From assembly GCF_040110915.1 (NCBI RefSeq), contig NZ_CP157793.1, positions 4,547,001 through 4,611,000 on the forward strand: a stretch of 64,000 nt of DNA, read 5' to 3'. The DNA is from Stappia sp. (GTDB taxonomy: Bacteria > Pseudomonadota > Alphaproteobacteria > Rhizobiales > Stappiaceae). The position numbers and the translations under genes were made by a program. Below, in pieces: positions 60,376-64,000 of this stretch. Position 1 is the stretch's first letter. The number at the start of each line of letters is the position of its first letter. The notes below the pieces were generated by a model. That model did not search any database, was not told where the DNA came from, and worked only from the letters and a program-made list of their open reading frames with translations.

Positions 60376-61181
60376 AGGCTGCGCATGATTTCGCGTGCCG
60401 CCTCCATCGCGACCGGAGCGGCGGTGCGCGTGAAGTCTTCCGGCGTCCATTCGTGGGTCGAGGCGCCGATATGAATGGCGGCGACCGGCACGCCGTCGCA
60501 TCTGACGGGGACACCCAGCGCCACCTCGCCGCGCACGAATTCGTCCACGACGACGGCATGTCCGTCGTGGCGGGCGGCGCGCACCCGCGCCAGGATGGTG
60601 TCGGGCTCTGTCAATGTCTGCGGCGTATAGGCCGGCAGCTCCGCGTGGCTGAGCAGCCCGCGGACCTCCTCGTCCGTAAGGGCGGAAAGCACCGCCCGCC
60701 CGCCGGCGGTGCAGAACAGCGGAACGCTGTGCCCCACGAGCGTGGCGAAGAAGGTCTCGCGCTTGCTCTGCATCCGCAAGGCGTAGATCAGCCGGTGACC
60801 GTCGAACAGGCTGAGATCGACGCGCTCGCGGATCGTCTTGCGCAGTTCCAGAAGCACCGGCGTCGCCCGTTGCACGACCGGATCGAGACGCAGCACGTCG
60901 AGCGTGTGATCGAGCAGGCGCAGGCCGGGAAGATAGCCGCGGTCATCGAGGCTACGCCGGATGTAACCCAGCTTCATCAGCGTGTGGACCAGCCGCTGGC
61001 TGGCGGAGCGGTCGAGACCGGCACGCCGGGCGATCTCGGTCAGGCTGAGCGGACCGTTGCAATGGTGAAAGGCGCTCAGAACCTGCATCGCTCGCGCCGC
61101 CGACCGCACGAAGAGGCTGTCGCCCTCCGCCGATGGAAAGGCGATTGCCTCCGACGGATCCGCCCGAAGTGTGCTCTTCAA
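60372..61181 (-). CDS. IclR family transcriptional regulator
   Basis: 269 residues from a TTG at 61181 with GGGGGAAG upstream. No ATG or GTG precedes the domain start, and longer frames begin in the operator region. The winged helix is at about 25-85 (SAARAMQVLSAFHHCNGPL, SLTEIARRAGLDRSASQRLVHTL), followed by the IclR effector domain (RVDLSLFDGHRLIYALR, GHSVPLFCTAGGRAVLS). It is divergent from the M81 peptidase gene across paired palindromes and probably represses that unit. Confidence 0.88.
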   Translation of the reverse strand: MKSTLRADPSEAIAFPSAEGDSLFVRSAARAMQVLSAFHHCNGPLSLTEIARRAGLDRSASQRLVHTLMKLGYIRRSLDDRGYLPGLRLLDHTLDVLRLDPVVQRATPVLLELRKTIRERVDLSLFDGHRLIYALRMQSKRETFFATLVGHSVPLFCTAGGRAVLSALTDEEVRGLLSHAELPAYTPQTLTEPDTILARVRAARHDGHAVVVDEFVRGEVALGVPVRCDGVPVAAIHIGASTHEWTPEDFTRTAAPVAMEAAREIMRSL

Positions 61182-61229
61182 TTTTCTTCCCCCGCTTGAC
61201 AGGTCCGCGAAAGACAGGTCAGCATGATC

Positions 61230-61262
61230 GATAATCAATATGATTGTATCGTATATCGATAC
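61230..61262. promoter_or_regulatory. paired palindromes between iclR and the M81 peptidase gene
   Basis: AATCA-ATA-TGATT (61233-61245) and GTATCG-TATAT-CGATAC (61246-61262) adjoin in AT-rich DNA, 49 bases from the iclR start and 81 from the M81 start. Both have perfect arms. Likely operator for the IclR protein and promoter region for both sides. Confidence 0.6.
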
Positions 61263-61342
61263 AGCGCACGAACGACAAGACCTGGCGAACAACAAAAACA
61301 ATCGCCTTCCAGATCCAGTGCCGTGAACACACGGAGGGGACC

Positions 61343-62893
61343 ATGCGAGTCGCTTTGGCCGGCTTTCTGCATGAAACCAATACCTTTGCCCCGACCCCGG
61401 CGGACGGGGAGGCCTTTCGCCATGGCGGAGGTTACATCCCGATGACGCGCGGGGCGGCGCTGCTGTCCGCGGCCCGGGGCGTGAATCTCGGCATCTCGGG
61501 CGCGCTCGCGGTGGCGGAGGCGCGCGGCTGGGACAGGGTGCCGGTGCTGTGGACCGGGGCGATCCCCTCCGCCCATGTCACGCGTGCCGCCTATGAGGAG
61601 ATCGCCGGCGAGATCGTGGACGGGATCGCCCGGGCGGGCCGGCTCGACGGCGTCTTTCTCGACCTGCACGGCGCCATGGTCGCCGAGCATCTGGACGACG
61701 GCGAGGGCGAACTGGTGCGCCGCATCCGCGCGGTCGTCGGGCCGCAGGTGCCGATTGCCGCCGCGCTGGATCTCCACGGCAACATTTCAGAGAGCTTCGT
61801 CGCGGGCGTGGATGCGCTCGTCGGCTTCCGCACCTATCCGCATGTCGACATGGCGGACACGGGCGCGCGGGCGGCGGAACTCCTGCATGCGATCATGACA
61901 AGCGGCGTCCGCCCGGCCAAGGCGATGCGCCGCATGTCCTATCTGGTGCCGATCCCCTTTCAGTCGACGATGATGGCCCCCGGCGACGCGCTCTATGCGG
62001 ACCTCGACGCGGTCGAGGCCGCCGGGGCGCAATCCGCGTCACTGTTCATGGGGTTCCCGGCCGCCGACATTCCCGATTGCGGTCCGGTGGCGGTGGCGCT
62101 GGCCCCGACGCAGGCCGAGGCGGAGCGGGCCGTCGAGCGGATCGCGACCGCCTATGAGGCGGCGGAACCCCGCTTCGCGACCCGCGCGCCCGAGGCCGAC
62201 GATGCGGTCGCGCAGGCGATCCGGCTGGCGCGGCAAGCCGACGGGCCCGTCGTCATCGCCGATCCCCAGGACAATCCGGGCGCCGGCGGCGTCTCCGCCA
62301 CCACCGGACTCCTGCGTGCCCTGATCGCGGCGGACGCGCAGGGTGCGGCCATCGGGTTGATCGTCGATCCCCGCGCCGCGCGGCGCGCCCATGAGCTGGG
62401 CGTCGGCGCGCGGGCGCGGTTTTCCCTCGGCGGACATCCGGATCTCGCCGACGCGCCGCCGCTCGAGGTGGAGGCGAGCGTCGAGCATCTCGCCGACGGC
62501 CGCCTGCATGCGACGGGGCCCTACTACGGCGGCACCCGGCTCGATCTCGGGCCGTCGGCCTGTCTGCGCATCGGCGGCGTGCGGGTGGCGGTCGCAAGCC
62601 GTATCGCGCAGATGGCCGACCGGGAGATGTTCCGCATGGTCGGCATCGAGCCGGAGGCGCAGGCCATTCTCGCGGTCAAGAGCGCGACGCATTTCCGCGC
62701 CGATTTCGCGCCCGTCGCCGCGCATATCCTCGTCGCGCGGGCGCCCGGGCCGGTGCCGGTCGATCCGGCTGATCTCGCCTTCACGCGCCTGAGACCGGGT
62801 CTCAGGCTTTCCCCGCTCGGCCCCGCTTTCGGGGACGCGCGTGCCGCGCCGGCACGCACCGGTCGCGATCCCGTGGTCGCGATCCAAGACTGA
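61343..62893 (+). CDS. M81 family metallopeptidase (MlrC-like)
   Basis: 516 residues from MRVALAGFLHETNTF with GGAGGGG upstream. M81 (microcystinase C-like) proteins have an N-terminal zinc domain (HETNTFAPTPAD, VFLDLHGAMVAEHLDDGEGE, ALDLHGNIS) and a C-terminal MlrC domain (VVIADPQDNPGAGGVSATTG onward). MlrC splits the linear peptide product of microcystin; most homologues have unknown small-peptide or amide substrates. Here it is followed by a family 5 solute-binding protein and controlled by IclR, which suggests uptake and hydrolysis of a peptide-like compound. Confidence 0.9.
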   Translation: MRVALAGFLHETNTFAPTPADGEAFRHGGGYIPMTRGAALLSAARGVNLGISGALAVAEARGWDRVPVLWTGAIPSAHVTRAAYEEIAGEIVDGIARAGRLDGVFLDLHGAMVAEHLDDGEGELVRRIRAVVGPQVPIAAALDLHGNISESFVAGVDALVGFRTYPHVDMADTGARAAELLHAIMTSGVRPAKAMRRMSYLVPIPFQSTMMAPGDALYADLDAVEAAGAQSASLFMGFPAADIPDCGPVAVALAPTQAEAERAVERIATAYEAAEPRFATRAPEADDAVAQAIRLARQADGPVVIADPQDNPGAGGVSATTGLLRALIAADAQGAAIGLIVDPRAARRAHELGVGARARFSLGGHPDLADAPPLEVEASVEHLADGRLHATGPYYGGTRLDLGPSACLRIGGVRVAVASRIAQMADREMFRMVGIEPEAQAILAVKSATHFRADFAPVAAHILVARAPGPVPVDPADLAFTRLRPGLRLSPLGPAFGDARAAPARTGRDPVVAIQD

Positions 62894-62925
62894 AAAAGAA
62901 GATCAACTCCAACCAGAGGTTCGAG

Positions 62926-64000
62926 ATGAGCACATACATGAAAGCGTTTATGCCGAAGCGGGCGCTTGCCGCCGCGCTTCTGTCATGCGCCGCCGCCTTC
63001 GCGCCGGTATCGACGGCGCAGGCGGAGGACGTGACCGTCACGGCGGTCATGCATTCCGGTCTGCGGGTGCTGGACCCGGTGATCACCACCGCCCACATCA
63101 CCCGCAACCACGGCTACATGATCTACGACGTGCTGACGGCCGTGGACGAGAACTTCCAGCCGCAGCCGCAGATGGCGGACTGGACGGTGTCCGACGACGG
63201 TCTGACCTACACCTTCACCCTGCGCGACGGGCTGATGTTCCATGACGGCGCGCCGGTCACGGGCGCGGATGTGGTGGCCTCGCTGACGCGCTGGGGCAAG
63301 CGCGATTCCGGCGGCCAGCTCATCTTCGACGTGACCGAAAGCCTCGAGGCCACGGACGACAAGACCGTCGTGTGGACGCTGTCGGAGCCGTTCCCGCCGC
63401 TGATGAACGTGATCTCCAAGCAGTCGGCCGTGCCGCCCTTCATCATGCCGGCGCGCGTCGCCGCCACCTCGCCCGACGAGACCATCACCGAATACATCGG
63501 CTCCGGCCCCTTCGTCTTCGTCACGGACGAGTATGAGCCCGGCGTCTCGGTGACCTACGAGAAGTTCGACGACTACGTGCCGCGCGAGGAGGAGCCGTCC
63601 TGGATGGCCGGCGGCAAGCGCGTCAACGTCGACCGCGTGGTGTGGACGACCATGCCCGACAGCCTGACCGCGATCAACGCGCTGGCCGCCGGCGAGATCG
63701 ACTATCTCGAGCAGGTGCAGATCGACCTGCTGCCGATTCTCGACAGCGCGCCCGACGTCACCGTCGAACAGCGCGATCCGCTCGGCTATGTGACCATCGG
63801 CCGGCCGAACTTCCTGCATCCGCCCTTCGACAACAAGAAGATCCGCCAGGCCGCGCTCTACGCGCTCAGCCAGCAGGATGTGCTCGCCACCATGATGAGC
63901 CGCGAGGAGTACTACAACATCTGCGGCGCGATCTTCGGCTGCAACACGCCGCTCGGCGACGAGTCGGGCGCGGAGCCGATCACCGCCGGTGCGCAGCCGG
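62926..64000 (+). CDS. ABC transporter substrate-binding protein, family 5 (3' end outside window)
   Basis: Open from the ATG at 62926 to the window end (358 codons), so the C-terminus is missing. A signal peptide (MKAFMPKRALAAALLSCAAA, cleavage near TAQA about residue 33) is followed by the family 5 fold: LRVLDPVITTAHITRNHGYM, FTLRDGLMFHDGAPVTGADV, and later FDNKKIRQAALYALSQQDVL. Binding proteins of this family capture di- and oligopeptides, nickel or glutathione. It is 32 bases after the M81 gene in the same direction. The permeases and ATPases should lie just right of the window. Confidence 0.9.
   Translation, partial: MSTYMKAFMPKRALAAALLSCAAAFAPVSTAQAEDVTVTAVMHSGLRVLDPVITTAHITRNHGYMIYDVLTAVDENFQPQPQMADWTVSDDGLTYTFTLRDGLMFHDGAPVTGADVVASLTRWGKRDSGGQLIFDVTESLEATDDKTVVWTLSEPFPPLMNVISKQSAVPPFIMPARVAATSPDETITEYIGSGPFVFVTDEYEPGVSVTYEKFDDYVPREEEPSWMAGGKRVNVDRVVWTTMPDSLTAINALAAGEIDYLEQVQIDLLPILDSAPDVTVEQRDPLGYVTIGRPNFLHPPFDNKKIRQAALYALSQQDVLATMMSREEYYNICGAIFGCNTPLGDESGAEPITAGAQP

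Overview
The window is a dense, GC-rich stretch of chromosome with no RNA genes, insertion sequences, phage genes or CRISPR array that I could see. The gene content points to an alphaproteobacterium, most likely Hyphomicrobiales (Rhizobiales). The reasons are an amino acid:[carrier protein] ligase operon of the Bradyrhizobium type, the hmuP/hmuQ haem genes with a RirA-like TGA-N9-TCA box, a BcsN-containing cellulose operon, and both OpgH and OpgC glucan genes. I cannot name the genus from sequence alone.

Region 1 (1-13.3 kb). A minus-strand operon (carrier protein, acyl-CoA dehydrogenase, aa:CP ligase, DUF1839) faces a 3-oxoadipyl-CoA thiolase gene (pcaF) across a regulated promoter region. 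Next is a tightly coupled minus-strand operon: medium-chain dehydrogenase, a 6-pyruvoyltetrahydropterin-synthase-like protein lacking its classical catalytic residues, a GT4 glycosyltransferase and a methyltransferase. This is the best candidate for an undescribed pathway. Divergent from it run opgH, a class III CoA-transferase and an unusual ThDP enzyme.

Region 2 (13.3-29.4 kb). A YeeE/YedE sulfur transporter, a TTC38-like TPR protein, OpgC, a zinc-ribbon K+ channel, an M19 dipeptidase and mtnA (methionine salvage) lead to a haem module. In that module DUF2325-hmuQ is divergent from hmuP, with an iron-responsive box between them. The pheS and pheT genes follow, separated by a small membrane-protein gene, and then a nucleotidyltransferase with a leader ORF.

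Region 3 (29.3-42.3 kb). On the minus strand lies a type III-like cellulose operon (bcsA-bcsB-bcsZ-TPR/BcsK-like-bcsN), with a methyltransferase and a fused PabB-PabC downstream. Two short helical proteins sharing a tryptophan-containing motif sit just upstream of bcsA, behind a clear terminator.

Region 4 (42.4-52 kb). A TetR regulator and a DDAH/arginine-deiminase-like hydrolase face an AsnB-like synthetase plus nitrilase, across two perfect tandem palindromes. After a cold-shock-like protein and an XRE regulator comes a quorum-sensing segment (small protein, P450, AHL synthase, divergent LuxR) with visibly lower GC.

Region 5 (52.2-64 kb). One catabolic/uptake cluster contains DUF3830, a polyamine-type ABC transporter, an aldehyde dehydrogenase and a LysR regulator. 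A second contains a CDF metal exporter and IclR, divergent from an M81 peptidase and a family 5 solute-binding protein that runs off the window. Palindromes upstream of DUF3830 and between iclR and the M81 gene suggest repressor-controlled, substrate-induced uptake.
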